A DNA stretch of 64,000 bases from Filosporella fistucella (lineage: Eukaryota; Ascomycota; Leotiomycetes; Helotiales). Under the pieces are notes generated by a model, which was not told the origin of the DNA, did not search any database, and saw nothing but the letters and a program-made list of their open reading frames with translations. The DNA is taken from NCBI GenBank assembly GCA_030077755.1, contig JAQJZZ010000017.1, forward strand, positions 1,550,001 through 1,614,000, given 5' to 3'. The position numbers were made by a program, and so were the translations under genes. Positions 33,373-44,365 of the stretch are shown here, in pieces (position 1 is the first letter of the stretch; each line of letters starts with the position of its first letter).

Positions 33373-34027
33373 GCTGTTGCGGGAAGTTGTGTTGAGTTGA
33401 TTTCAGTCACTAGACTCTGAGGTCCTAGAAACTTGGGAGCCGGTTGTTTTGCACCGGCATATCCATTGCGAGTCGAAATCCAGGTTGAACGACGAGTTCG
33501 AGATATTCGGTGTATATCGGAGGGATGTCGGAGTTTGAAGCTGCACGAAATTGTCAAGAGGGGATTTTGGGTAGTAGATTTGAAAACCAATATGTGCTGG
33601 AGAATGTTGTTGTATTTTCGGTATATCTATTGCACCCTTTGTAATCTGAGTCTTCCAAATCCGATATATGGTATATGGAATGGAATGGGAATGGGTTGCA
33701 GACGGTGATGAGGCAAATGGAGTTGACAGGCAAAGGCAAAGGTAAAGGCAAAACATGGGGGGTTTATCAAATAAGTGATCTGGAGTCAAAGAGCGGTCTG
33801 TAGCTCCATACAGTAGGGTGGGTAGGTGTAGGGAAGGGGAGGGTAGGTAGACTGGACTGGACTGGCGAGAATAAGTTGAGCACAAGCGCAAGTCCACCAC
33901 TGCCTTGTCCTGGGCGGCCAGAAACAGCCCTGGCTTTGGACTGGGGGGTAGATGGCTAGGTGGGCTGGGCTTGCTTCCTACGTACGGAGGCACTTCTGCT
34001 TGCTTGTTGCCCAGCCTGCATCTCAAG

Positions 34028-34064
34028 CATCTGCATCTGCATCTGCGTCTGCGTCTGCATCTGC
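34028..34064. repeat. Hexanucleotide microsatellite (CTGCAT/CTGCGT)n
   Basis: Six tandem CTGC(A/G)T units. They create artificial Ala-Ser or Arg-Cys low-complexity frames on both strands, which should not be taken as genes. Confidence 0.9.
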
Positions 34065-34118
34065 CTTTTCTCTGCCCTGCCCGGTTCTGCTGTCGGTCCA
34101 CACTACGACATATCCCCA

Positions 34119-34140
34119 CCCTACCTACCTACCTACCTAG
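34119..34140. repeat. Tetranucleotide microsatellite (CTAC)n
   Basis: Five tandem CTAC units; shorter copies of the same motif recur at about 35.83 kb and, inverted, at about 36.93 kb. Confidence 0.85.
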
Positions 34141-34580
34141 TCCCTACTATCTTAATCCTCACACTACCTCGACGACCACCATCGGGGGGAAGTGAACCCG
34201 GGGGAGGATGCGGATGATGATGAGGATTGACGAGAGTGAGAGGAGGATTACCGGAGTAAGAGGATTCAGGGCGAGGTTATGATAGAACACCATCACCAAC
34301 CATCACTACCTACCTCCTCCATTTACCGCAACTTTATTATTAACCACCTACTACTCCAGATGCAGCCTACCACAGGTTACGCCGTACTATATACCACCGC
34401 CGCCTACTATCAGCCCCTCGTATTGCATCCACAAAGTATACTTCGTATATATCTCCCTTAGACTACTTCGACTACTCGGTACGTACCAGGCACCAACATA
34501 CGTAGTGCGAGGCTTGATATTCTCAACCCTTTCTATAGGTAGGAAGAAGGCACATGAGCAGAGTTGGAGGTACGGATCCT

Positions 34581-34720
34581 AAAGTATGATACAAAGTATT
34601 CGAGTACCGTACCAATAAGAGGTACAACTAACAAAGCATTCATCCCACAGCTTTCACATGAAGTATGATTTGTACTTGAATACCAATAAGAAGTACAACA
34701 TCAAACACAGATTTCATCCT
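34581..34720. repeat. Imperfect direct repeat, about 60 nt, two copies
   Basis: Copy 1 (34581-34645) and copy 2 (34660-34720) share in order AAGTATGAT, a GTAC...GAGTAC/TTGAATAC segment, ACCAATAAGA(A/G)GTACAAC, and TTCATCC. The similarity is visible by eye with small gaps. It could be an ancient tandem duplication or part of a larger degenerate element. Confidence 0.6.
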
Positions 34721-37700
34721 TCAACACCCACCTATAAGGATCCAATACGGTATCAACATCTCAATCTCATCCAAAGCCTTCTTATTCTTCTTCTCACCTG
34801 TCATGCAGCTCCTCATGCACTCTCTTCCTCGATGATTCGCTGTAGCCGTTGAAGATACATCGTCCCAAGTCCTGCATCTCAATCTCCAAATCTACCACCA
34901 GTGACATGATCACAATATACACAACACATGTCATCCATTTAACAACATTCTCAGCTCACCTCACCATTTGTCGCACATGTCATTCATGCATGTTCGTTCA
35001 TTTCACCATTATCTCACCATTAGTTACACACGACCCAAAGTATCCTTACGCTCAAGCCACTCCAAATACGACTCTACCAGTTACATTTGCATACCAAAGT
35101 ATATCCATTTGTCTAACCGCAAAGTATATCCCTCGAATAAATAACTTACTTTCCAGCCCACTAACTGTATTTCTGCTTCCACATAAACATTACACCAGAC
35201 CACTTTCATCTTAAAAAAGATTGGTATGTTGGTTTTCCTACTAACCTACTCTAACACCGGCACTCGTTGTTGGTTCCCCTTCACGTTAACCAGTATCCTG
35301 GTCAGTGGCACGATGCACATTATCTCATTCTTACGAAGCCAACTGCCAACCAAAACTAACCGTAACCTCCCGTCCAGAGGCTTTTTTTTCCTGCACACAC
35401 TCCACGATGCTTTCCCTCCTTGCTCTTCCAACCACCTCGGATAATACCTCAAAGTAGCCACGATAGACGAGAATCGGACGTGCGATTAATAGGGTGTAGT
35501 ATAGTAGAGTGTACGTAGGTAGTATAATAGCATACCACACGGTTAAGAGAGGATATATACCCTCGGGCCGAAGGAACATAGGAACACCAGGCACGCACCA
35601 CCATCGTAGAATAGAATATTCCGTCTGCCGTCATTCTTCTACAGCCAGATTAACATCTCCAACCCTCCTCAGCCGAGATCGAGTGTGTGCGCCTCGTGGA
35701 AATCATGGCAGCTGCCGCCCCGAATTTACATTTCCCTTGAATTCCCCTCGGCTGCTCTGAAATGGAGGATTATTCCGTCAGATCAGCATACGGTGAAATG
35801 TAACTCTCGTCATTCTTCCCTCTCAAAGTCACCTACCTACCTACGAAATGTGAATCAGTGTCGGACACACTTTTGAGTCCTCCGTCATTGAAACCGGGGT
35901 TCGCCTTCGGTCGGGGTGTCTAACAATCTAAATCTAAACAAACCAAGTCAAGTCTCATCTCCCCCGACGTTGGGCAGCAAGCAAGCAAAGTCGGGTCAGG
36001 ACAGTAAGTGTCTAAAACATCTTATCTACCGAGGTGATTCTACGAAGTATGCTCGGATTTTATCAGTTCATCCTGTCTCATTTCTTTCCAGGAGGGTTTG
36101 ACGTGAAGATCAAGTCAGGAGTTGAAAGATCGGCTTGTGTACAGAGTATCAGGGAGAGAGGGGGTTGGTAGGTATCTATCGCCTCTAAACACAATATATC
36201 GTAAACCCGATCTCTGAGTCACATCATCGGGCGTGAGATGGCCCAGCTGAGGCGGAATAGGGCAGAAGAGATGTGGAAGATTGCTATCGTGAGGATGAGG
36301 AGGGATATGTGCATGCAAGGGTATTATCGACATGGCAATCTTCTACCTATTCTTACGTCTTCCGTGCCTGTTATCGCATCGCATCGTATCGAATTGTATG
36401 GTGTACAGTAATCGAAGGTTGTACGCCTCATTTTCCATCCCATCCATTAGACTCACTCTCCTTACGACGTACCCTTAGCTAAGTATTATTTATTCATATA
36501 CCTATCCCTATCTATTCACATATCTGCATCACGAGAGAAACATATCTTATCATCCTACAAACGACCGCATAATATAATGATAAACAGCTTAGCACAAGTG
36601 TATCACAAGTAACACAAACAAATCATCCTCACACCTCCATCTCGCTCCTCGGGACGAATAATACGGCGCGGTACGTACTCGGGACGGTGCGGCGCGACGG
36701 ACGGGTGACGTGAGCCTGAAAGTGAATCAGACTCGAAAATCAGATTCAGATACGATATAACGTACCCGGTACTTATATTACTCACTTTGTTTGATATAAG
36801 CTAGGATGTGATGCGGTGATACCTATGATTGTCCTATTTAGTACGAATGAGCAGATTTGGTTGAAAATGGGATCAGGGGAGCGGCGAGATGCGAGATGCG
36901 AAATACGATGGTGGGATTATTAGGAGGTAGGTATTTACCTAGGTAGTATATGTATTCTATATAGTGAATTAAAGAAATACAAATTAGGGGATGTAATTAT
37001 AATATAATACTATAGTAGTATTTCCAAGGTGCTTCCTTCTCGAGTCAAATGTCCACGCTTACCTCGAAGGAATACCTCCACTCCTACTCGGTCACAAACT
37101 ATATATCCGTAATACAGATCACCACGCAAATTCCCAAGACCATTTAAAACTCAAAATGACGGTGAAGAGCCTCGGTTCCTCTGATCGTCACGCTCTGCAC
37201 AAAGGACCAAACAAGCTCAGCCTTACATACCTAGGTACACCTTTCCCAAGCCTCCTTGATGCGTTGGTCGACAAGGCAGCTGATATCGAAGATCGCGTAT
37301 TGATTCATGATTTTGTGGTTTTACGATTCTCGTTGGTTGTGCGTTGGAGTTGGCTCGTGTGAGTGGGAGAGGGTGATTTGAGGAGGATATGTTGTTTGAA
37401 TACGTGCTTGGGGGAGGTTATTTGTCTTGGTGATTTGAGTAAGTTGGTCAGGCTGGCAAGTACTTTCGAGGCTTGCAATTCAGTTAGTGATGGAAAACTA
37501 CACGTAGTTTGAACTCACTCGTGATAAAAATCTCACTTGACCTCTATCTCATTTTCTATATAGTCTAGTCTCTTGGAGGTACCTCACCTCGTGCTCTACT
37601 TATTGGATTTCATCTACTCCTTCTCTCTCAAACTACCTCCTCTGTCTTAGCCAAGAATCACAACATCAAAACTAATAGTGTCAAATCCAGCAATACCACT

Positions 37701-38658
37701 CTCATCCTCCCTCTCATATAAGCTCCCATCCCAGAATATCAAACCACCTGACAAAACATCTCCATACCATCAAGCCCAATCCCTACCATCAAAAGAGTCG
37801 GTGAAAGCCTCACCCAAAACAAATATCCACCACCTGCACTTCAACACCCCAGTCACCGAAGTCCAAAACTCCCACACTCACCAACCGTTTCTCTCCTCCC
37901 GCTGCAAATATATTTCTTTTCCTTCCCGTCCGTAGTCTGTGCAGCCACTTACGAATCTGTTTATTCTAGGTGCCGTGCCGAGGCTACTTGCTCGCCTCAG
38001 AGATCAATGAAGAAGAGCCCCCCACGTTTTTAATCCTTGTAGGCAGCCAGAAACCAAATCCGTGTTCTTGGGTCGATACGGATTCGATGTCTCACTTTTG
38101 AATCTGGACATCCCACTTTTTGGTCAATGGTCCTAGGTAGGGGAGATCGTCATTTGGGTCGTTCGTTGCGAGATTTGGGGGGTGGTAAAGTATGACTTCA
38201 TTTGAAGTCTCTGGTTTTCGATAGGTTCACTCCCATACAATACATGATAGATATCTCTAAGGATATTAATTGAAATACAAGTGCCGAAACTGCCGGATGA
38301 ATAATCTCCTTGCTTTTGACAATTGCATAAGTCTCTTGGGCAGGAAAGAGTAATCACATATATATGTATAATACGCGTTTGTATACATACCAGTACATAA
38401 ACCCTTATCCCAGCCCATTCTAGCATCTAGCTTCAATGGCCTGTCAGAAAACCTACCTTAGGTATCTATCTAAATTTAAGAACGAGTCAGAAACCCTAAC
38501 GTTCTCGGCTCCTATCCGAGCTTCCATGAACCTTCTCTAATCACCCCTTTCCAACTCCAAAGTCTATCCAAGATATCTAAATTGATAACAAACCACTGCA
38601 CTCCTTATCTCCCTACATGCATCTCGCTTCTCAACCCTTCTAAACCTTCCGCCGGGAG

Positions 38659-38702
38659 CTAGTTCTCCTGCTCCGGAGCCGTTGGGACGGGACGAGAACT
38701 AG
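38659..38702. other. Perfect 9-bp inverted repeat with structured loop
   Basis: CTAGTTCTC at 38659-38667 pairs with GAGAACTAG at 38694-38702 around a 26-nt GC-rich loop that itself holds the palindrome CTCCGGAG. Flanking GGGA and TCCC-like bases may lengthen the stem. It could be a terminator-like or regulatory RNA hairpin or the end of a decayed element. Confidence 0.55.
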
Positions 38703-39738
38703 GGTCCCATAACCATAAATGCGAACAGGTTATTTAAACTCTGCTGCAGATTTCCGTGGGAGAGATAAGGAGATTTATGAAAAGGTGATGAAGTGATGAA
38801 GAGAGGCAGGTAACAGGAAAGCATTTCCTCATTGGGAGGAGACTTCGGTTTGATATATGCTAGGATGTCACGGATATGATGGTGGCTTGAGAGAGGGAGA
38901 GTGAACTTGGAAGGTGAAAGGGGAAAGGGATAGGAGATGCAACGTCATTATCTTCGTGGCCTGTTGAGCTGAGGCTGATACCTATTCATGGGTGAAGTGG
39001 AGGTTCGTGCTAGTTGGGAACTTGGAGGTGTGCTGCTTCCGCGAGCCGTTAGGAGGAGGTCTGAGAGGTTTAAAGTTTGGGAAGGTGGTGATCAGGTGGT
39101 TAGAGGTAGGAAAGTGGGATGATGATGAAGTGAGTGTTCTGTGTTTGATTTACGATGTTCTTTTCTATTTGCTAGAGATATTGAAATATTTGCATTGTTT
39201 ACTGGATTTTAGAAGTGTTTTGTTTCATTGCATGCAGTGGTTTGGGGTTAATCAAGTGCTGGGCAAGCGCCAAGATATGGATGAAATGGCAAGTAGTGTG
39301 AAGATTGACCATATCACAACAAAGTTTAAGACTTTGCTTCGGGTATTTGAAGTTTGTTTGCTTTGCTGAGAGATCATGAGTCTCGAAATTTCAAATTCTG
39401 CTGTATCTATGAACTCGCTTGATGTCATTGGGCAGGAATGGGGACATTGATCTACCCTCAAAGTCCGACTTGTCTAATACATGGTTTTGGTCTATAATGT
39501 TTCTCCATCGCTTTGAAGTCACATTTCAAATTCTTGATGAAAGTTTTCTCCATTTGAATGAGATTGAGTACATGCGAAGATTGTAGTGACTTCAATGTCA
39601 TGATCGAATAGCATAAAGTCAGAAAACTGCAGCCATCGTTGCTGCTCGTGGGTTGTTATTTATGTCATCGCATTAATTAATAATGGTCCAAACATTCGAA
39701 GTGCACCAAAACAGAGTTCAAGCCATTGCTATATCAGC

Positions 39739-40990
39739 TTAGACTTGTCGTGAGTCTCTGTACTGATGGTCCAATGACGATGGCGAGGTATCGATGGACG
39801 AATACCTTGAATCCGGCGCATCAAAACCGAAAGACTCCTTCGAATTCCCAGAATTCGAGTTAATGAGGGCCTTAAGATCGACTGCCGAGGCAAGTGACGC
39901 CGAATTTGCAGAAAGCCGTTTCGTAATGTATTCAAAGGAGTCGCAAATTGGCACCATATAAGCGCGGCCAAATATACCAGATGCAACAATGTGGCCAAGG
40001 AGCGCATTGCCAGATGGGTTTACTACTCAAGCTCCGCTATCACCCAACCCCAGGGCTACAAGTGGTCAACATCGTATCTTGATACAATACGCAAGAGAGT
40101 TGTTACTTACAGGAGTCGCATGTGTCCCTTGGAAATGATATAAGACGTGTTCGGATCAAGACATTGCCTGGTGGCAGCATTATGTATGACCAGGCACTAG
40201 ACAAAGTTCCCGACACCAATTTTCCATAAATATCTATCAGTACCGTTTTTCCGTTATTACGACTGATACCATTGCCAATATTAAGCACGGACGACGCATA
40301 GCGATCCATTGAGCTAAAAGTGCGGTCGATCGTTAACAGTGCCCAGTTGAGATTTCGTCCATCTTCCAGAAGACTATGCGACGTCTCTGAGACCTTCCTA
40401 GCCTCGTCCGCTCGCTGAGCTCTGCTTCCTCAAGCAAGAGGGTCTCTTCCTCCAGGTAGAGGTGAGCTTCCATGGCGTTCAAGGCAAGTGACTCAAGTTC
40501 GAAAGATTCTTCGGGTCAGAATTTATCATCCGATTCGTCGCAAGGACACTCTTCGCTCTCATCATAGGAGTCTTGAGGAAGGAAGCGACCAGCAATCGTG
40601 CCAAAGAAGCTCTTCTTCCCTTTCTTTTCTGTCACCGCAATTATTCCACCCATTGTAGCCTTGCAAGCTCCATATGAGTGTTTTCTCATAATTGACATGC
40701 CATCCCACAAACCATCAGAGGTTTCAAGGCAATATATCTCGATCTGATCACTATCCTCGTCGGGATCAACTGATGGAGGCACGTTGCCATCTTTTATGAG
40801 CCGCCTTAGTTTGCGTAGGCATACAAGTATTTGTAAACGAGGAGAGCGCTCGTTAGGCTGATTCGGTTCGAGGTCCATCTTGATCAGGGGCTGACGAAAG
40901 AATTTTTCGATTTTTCTTGCCACCGCTTTATCACACTGGACAAACACCCATGGTTCTGCGGTCTCCTCGTCCTCTCCCAGGACCTGTAAG
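39739..40990 (-). pseudogene. Decayed fungal trypsin-like (GDSG) protein
   Basis: Three frames join to resemble a family of large Pezizomycotina proteins with a C-terminal trypsin-like module. Visible blocks in order: PWVFVQCDKAVARKIEKFF, YGACKATMGGIIAV then GTIAGRFLP, EDGRNLNWALLTIDRTFSS, GDSGA, LLGHIVASGIFGRAYMVP. Lesions: a TGA at 40518-40516 right after DDKF while the same frame clearly continues; a frameshift around 40400-40440; and a TGA at 40029-40027 just after the catalytic-serine motif GDSGA, where the family has Trp (TGG to TGA). The expected catalytic His in the AGH position reads Arg (CGC at 40587-40585). A GTAAGT...CTTGTAG intron before GDSG remains intact. The N-terminal part of the gene is missing. 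Family recognition is from memory; the lesions are directly visible. Confidence 0.65.
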
Positions 40991-41005
40991 GGTCATCAAG
41001 AGTTG

Positions 41006-41194
41006 ATGAATCCTACTCCAAGAGGATTAGAAAAGTGGTTTGAGAGAAATAGTGGTGCGAGATTCTTGATGATGGCTACTATTGCTGGCGTTGTTTTTGT
41101 TTTTTTCTTAGGACTGTTGACTTTGGGTCTCGCTGGCTTTCGAAGCTATGTGAGCTATATGGCTTGGAAACATCTTGTACAATCTCTAGCATAG
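41006..41194 (+). pseudogene. Orphan C-terminal transmembrane tail of a fungal protein
   Basis: A 62-codon frame, MNPTPRGLEKWFERN then SGARFLMMATIAGVVFVFF and a second half LTLGLAGFRSYVSYMAWKH. This arrangement (GLEKWxExN, ARFxMMAT, hydrophobic helix, AWKH) matches the C-terminal membrane tail found on large uncharacterised Pezizomycotina proteins. No matching body of the protein precedes it; instead the opposite strand immediately upstream is the decayed protease-like gene. I read it as a fragment left by rearrangement, though a spliced last exon is possible. Confidence 0.45.
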
Positions 41195-41457
41195 ACTTAG
41201 CTCGTAGAAACCTACCTCTCTCAAGATAGCTTAACACCTCTGGTTTATTCCAGCTCCTGGTAAATCAATACGTGGTGCTTGCCAAACTCGTCGAAATATG
41301 GACTTTTCCGCGCACTCCCCTTGCCCGATTTACACAATATGACTATAAATTATAGAAGTTCAGTGTATAAGCAGTATGCTATTCAAAAAGCTCTAGTCTT
41401 CTGGAGGGCTTTGAAGAATTTTGATTTTCTATACATTTACAAGATATTTTTAATGAC

Positions 41458-41500
41458 GTCGACTTTGTTTGAAGGTGTCGACTTTGTTTGAAGGTGTCGA
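41458..41500. repeat. 19-bp tandem duplication
   Basis: GTCGACTTTGTTTGAAGGT occurs twice head to tail (41458-41476, 41477-41495) followed by a partial GTCGA. It lies just past the end of the GMC pseudogene. Confidence 0.9.
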
Positions 41501-41520
41501 GTGCAAATTGAATCGGGAAT

Positions 41521-43463
41521 CTAGAACAATTTCCCAGCCAAGATGTCAGACATCTAATCTCGTTAGCTTGAAATCTTACATAAAATGGAAAGCATACCTG
41601 TTCAGCAATTGCATAGACAGCAGCTTGATAATGGGTCGCCAACGGAAATGGGAAAATACTACTGTCAACCACTCTCAACCCCTCCACCCTCTTCACCCTA
41701 CACTCACTATCGACTACACTTCCCATTGCACAAGTCCTACTCCCATGAAAAACCGTTTCTGCGGTCTGCAACAATCTTTTCCTCAAGCCTTCATCAGACG
41801 AATCTCCCCTCATAGCTTCATCAATGCAATACTCTTCAGCGCCAAATTTGGAGACGGCTATAGATTTATTGGTTGCGTTGATCGTCATCATTGTAGTATC
41901 CAAGACGAGCTGTTCGTCAAGTGGATGAGTGAAGAGAGCTGGATCAATGAGTGGAGGATCTCGTGGATTAGCTGACGAAAGTCGGATGGAGCCTGACTGA
42001 GATGCGGGAGAGACGAGAATACCAAACATGGTTAAGCAAGATGCTTCTGGAGGTGTTGGCCAGACCTGTGAGATCGATATGGCCGTGCCTGTTCACATAA
42101 AACCCTGTTCGACGACGAGGTCGGAAGCTTACATAGCAAATGATTCAGTGTATGGCCTTCCTGCTAGCTCGAGATGTTCTAGATCCACTGCCGACAGTGT
42201 CAATTTCACCAACTCCTTTATCCGCGCAACATCATGGCGATGAAACGCAAACCAATCGCAGCCTAGGCCAACCGTCCAGTCACAGTTCGGAGTGACCCTT
42301 TCCATATCTCCTAGAGAAATGCCTCGGTCCGCACTTTCCAGAATGTTGCCAGGAATAGATAGTCAGAAAAATTATCTCCTACGAGCAGATCAACTCTTTG
42401 AGAAATCCCATGTTTTGTAAGTTCTTCTTTAGGACCGATGCACTCAGTAGCAGTAACTTCGGGGAACCTTGTGTGCCACTACTAACAGTAACTTCTTTTC
42501 GAGCCGTAGCTCCAGTTTGCCGGACTGACTCGATAGAAGCTCGACATCCACAACTTTCTCACCTTCAAAAAGAAGCTTCGACTTCTCAGTATTTGACCAT
42601 GGAGTAACATTGCTGCCTCTTGGGTAACGATCAGCTCCATATTGCCTCTCGCCATTGAAGGTATTGCAAGCGTATTCGGCATAAGTGTCAACAGGGTCAC
42701 CTGAGTTTAGGTCGAAGCTGCGTCTTACTCCAGGCGCTTCATGAATATCCTGCATCATTGCTCGAAGAGGATAATTACGGATACCTTCAGAGGATGACGC
42801 ATGGGTCACCTACACTACTGGTCTGGTACATATCAAAGTAGGGTAGTGTCAGTACCTTAATTGGCCCCGAATACCTATGGACATTTGGCTGTTTTGTTTG
42901 GAACATATCTTTCCGTAGAATCCCAGTTTCGGTTTCCTTGAAGTATGGCAAAAGATCATTGCATGACGATCTATCGTTGCCAACTTCTTTAGTCCACCGA
43001 TCACTATATCTAGTTTAGCTCATTCGATCACGCTGTAATTGTAGAGTTAACTGGTCGGTTACATGTCAGCTGAAGGTCCACGAGTCCAAGCTTGGTAGTT
43101 TATAGTCGAGCATCCACCTAGAACCTTCCCTTGATATTGACTGATCTGTACATAGTTAGAAATCAAGTTGGCAACATGAGGTTCGATATTGGGAGTGGGG
43201 GGGTTGCTATATTTGGTGAGTAGCGAAACAACTTATAACTACACCATTCAATCCCTCCTAGGATACACTCGTATGATTCCACTAGATATCACTGGTATCG
43301 AGACAGCTTACCCCATAGAAGGTTTGATTCGATCATCATTTTCAGGTCCAGCTTCAATGAGCAAAATTGACTGGTCAGGCAGAGCAGACGAAAGTTGGCT
43401 TGCCAGAACGCAACCTGCGGTTCCACCACCGACAATGATGTAATCAAATGAAGACTGTGACAT
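41521..43463 (-). pseudogene. GMC oxidoreductase pseudogene
   Basis: Remains of a FAD-dependent glucose-methanol-choline oxidoreductase. It starts [20 protein letters not shown] (ADP-binding GGGTAG) at 43463. Later pieces: QGKVLGGCSTINYQAWTRGP, HASSSEGIRNYPLRAMMQDI, RKEVTVSSGTQGSPKLLLLS, MFGILVSPASQSGSIRLSS and, with the second active-site His, ATHYQAAVYAIAEQ, ending MSDILAGKLF at 41521. Several normal-looking introns remain (for example GTAAGC at the GDP-loop exon, GTATGC before the last exon). At least four frameshifts break it: near 42525, near 42441 (one base lost within the LSGIGP codons), near 42325 and near 42030. The intact length would be about 600 residues. Its neighbour is an intact P450, suggesting a former oxidative pathway. 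Confidence 0.82.
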
Positions 43464-43590
43464 GATCGCTATGTAGTATCCTTGATGTCTCCGATTTGGA
43501 CATCCGAAAGGTTCCATTCTTATAGATTACCATGCTACACATGACTTACGTGTATGTCTATTTCAGCCCTGACAATATGCCGAACCGGAT

Positions 43591-43920
43591 CTACCACGGC
43601 CGTAGACTTGGATAGCTTGCTCCATTTCCGCCCATTGACAATTGGGATAGCTCATTAGCGTTAGATACTCCCCAGGAACTAAACAATTGGGGTACCACTT
43701 TGATCGGTTTGAGCACTTGATTGCCTTTTGTAGACAACGACTGAGCTCGAATAATGTGAGCCAGAGGGACGCGATCTTTTACCGCTTCCCATTGCAGTGA
43801 TTCGCCGAACATGTTCTGTTTCCGTTCAGCAGCAAGAATTGCGGGTTGTATTTTCGGACAATCCTCCCACGCTCTTACCTCGTCTAATATCTTGCGTTCC
43901 TTTGGGACCCTTCCAGTTCC
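43591..43920 (-). other. Unrecognised open frame of 110 codons
   Basis: Between stop codons the minus strand reads GRVPKERKILDEVRAWEDC, PAILAAERKQNMFGESLQW, and HIIRAQSLS, KPIKVVPQLF, ELSQLSMGGNGASYPSLRPW. Composition is protein-like and not low-complexity, and it lies between the GMC pseudogene and the P450, both minus. It could be the last exon of an accessory gene whose upstream exons are lost. I cannot name the family. Confidence 0.3.
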
Positions 43921-44365
43921 CTACTCTTTCAATTTTCTTCCTAAAAACCTGTTAATGTTTGAGAGAGAATAAAAAGCTCCTGCTGTTTTGCAGCAGTCCG
44001 CATCACTTGATATGAAGTTTGAAGGGAATTTACTGCGTGTTGGCCTGTATGATTCGGACTGATATGCTCATGAGATACTTAATCTCTCTACTACCTTTAG
44101 AAAAGATGATTATTCCCGCTCGTTTTATAAGCACTTCCTAAGACGGGTCGTCTCCGGCAACTTGATCATGTCGACGCCCTCACGTTCTCTCTCGAAGGAT
44201 AGTGTCATGAGAGAATGGCACACCACTTGAGACTATAATCACACTGGGCTGTGTATGTGCTTGCAATTGAACTTGTTCATTCTTTGTGTTCTTGCCCCGT
44301 GCCTGATCTAGAGATCGACATGGACTCGCTCGAAGTTGAGCTCTCTCATACAAGAGGCTATCACA

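Larger units (their letters stand above)
33373..39738. other. Gene-poor region, about 6.4 kb
   Basis: I find no convincing gene in this stretch. Frames are short, start with GTG/TTG or are driven by microsatellites. The part nearest LST4 probably is its promoter and leader. Content includes hexamer and tetramer microsatellites (34.0-34.14 kb), repeated AAAGTAT motifs and an imperfect direct repeat (34.4-35.15 kb), several TACCTACC/TACCTAGG runs (35.83 and 36.93 kb) and a strong hairpin at 38.66 kb. It may house noncoding RNA, decayed elements, or one or more orphan genes that I cannot see. Confidence 0.5.

Noticed and set aside
33403..34119. Long minus-strand frame rich in Arg-Cys and Pro upstream of LST4
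   Set aside because: Its N-terminal part is a translation of the CTGCAT microsatellite; no domain, and it overlaps the probable LST4 leader.
38992..39369. 125-codon plus-strand frame in the gene-poor interval
   Set aside because: Starts with GTG, lacks splice context and any domain; composition looks random.
41469..41975. 168-codon plus-strand frame near 41.5-42.0 kb
   Set aside because: It is antisense to the C-terminal part of the GMC pseudogene, which has clear family sequence.
42100..42150. In-frame stop after SFAM in the GMC pseudogene counted as a lesion
   Set aside because: It is explained by a normal intron (GTAAGC...GAACAG) that joins to HGHIDLTGLANTSR in frame.
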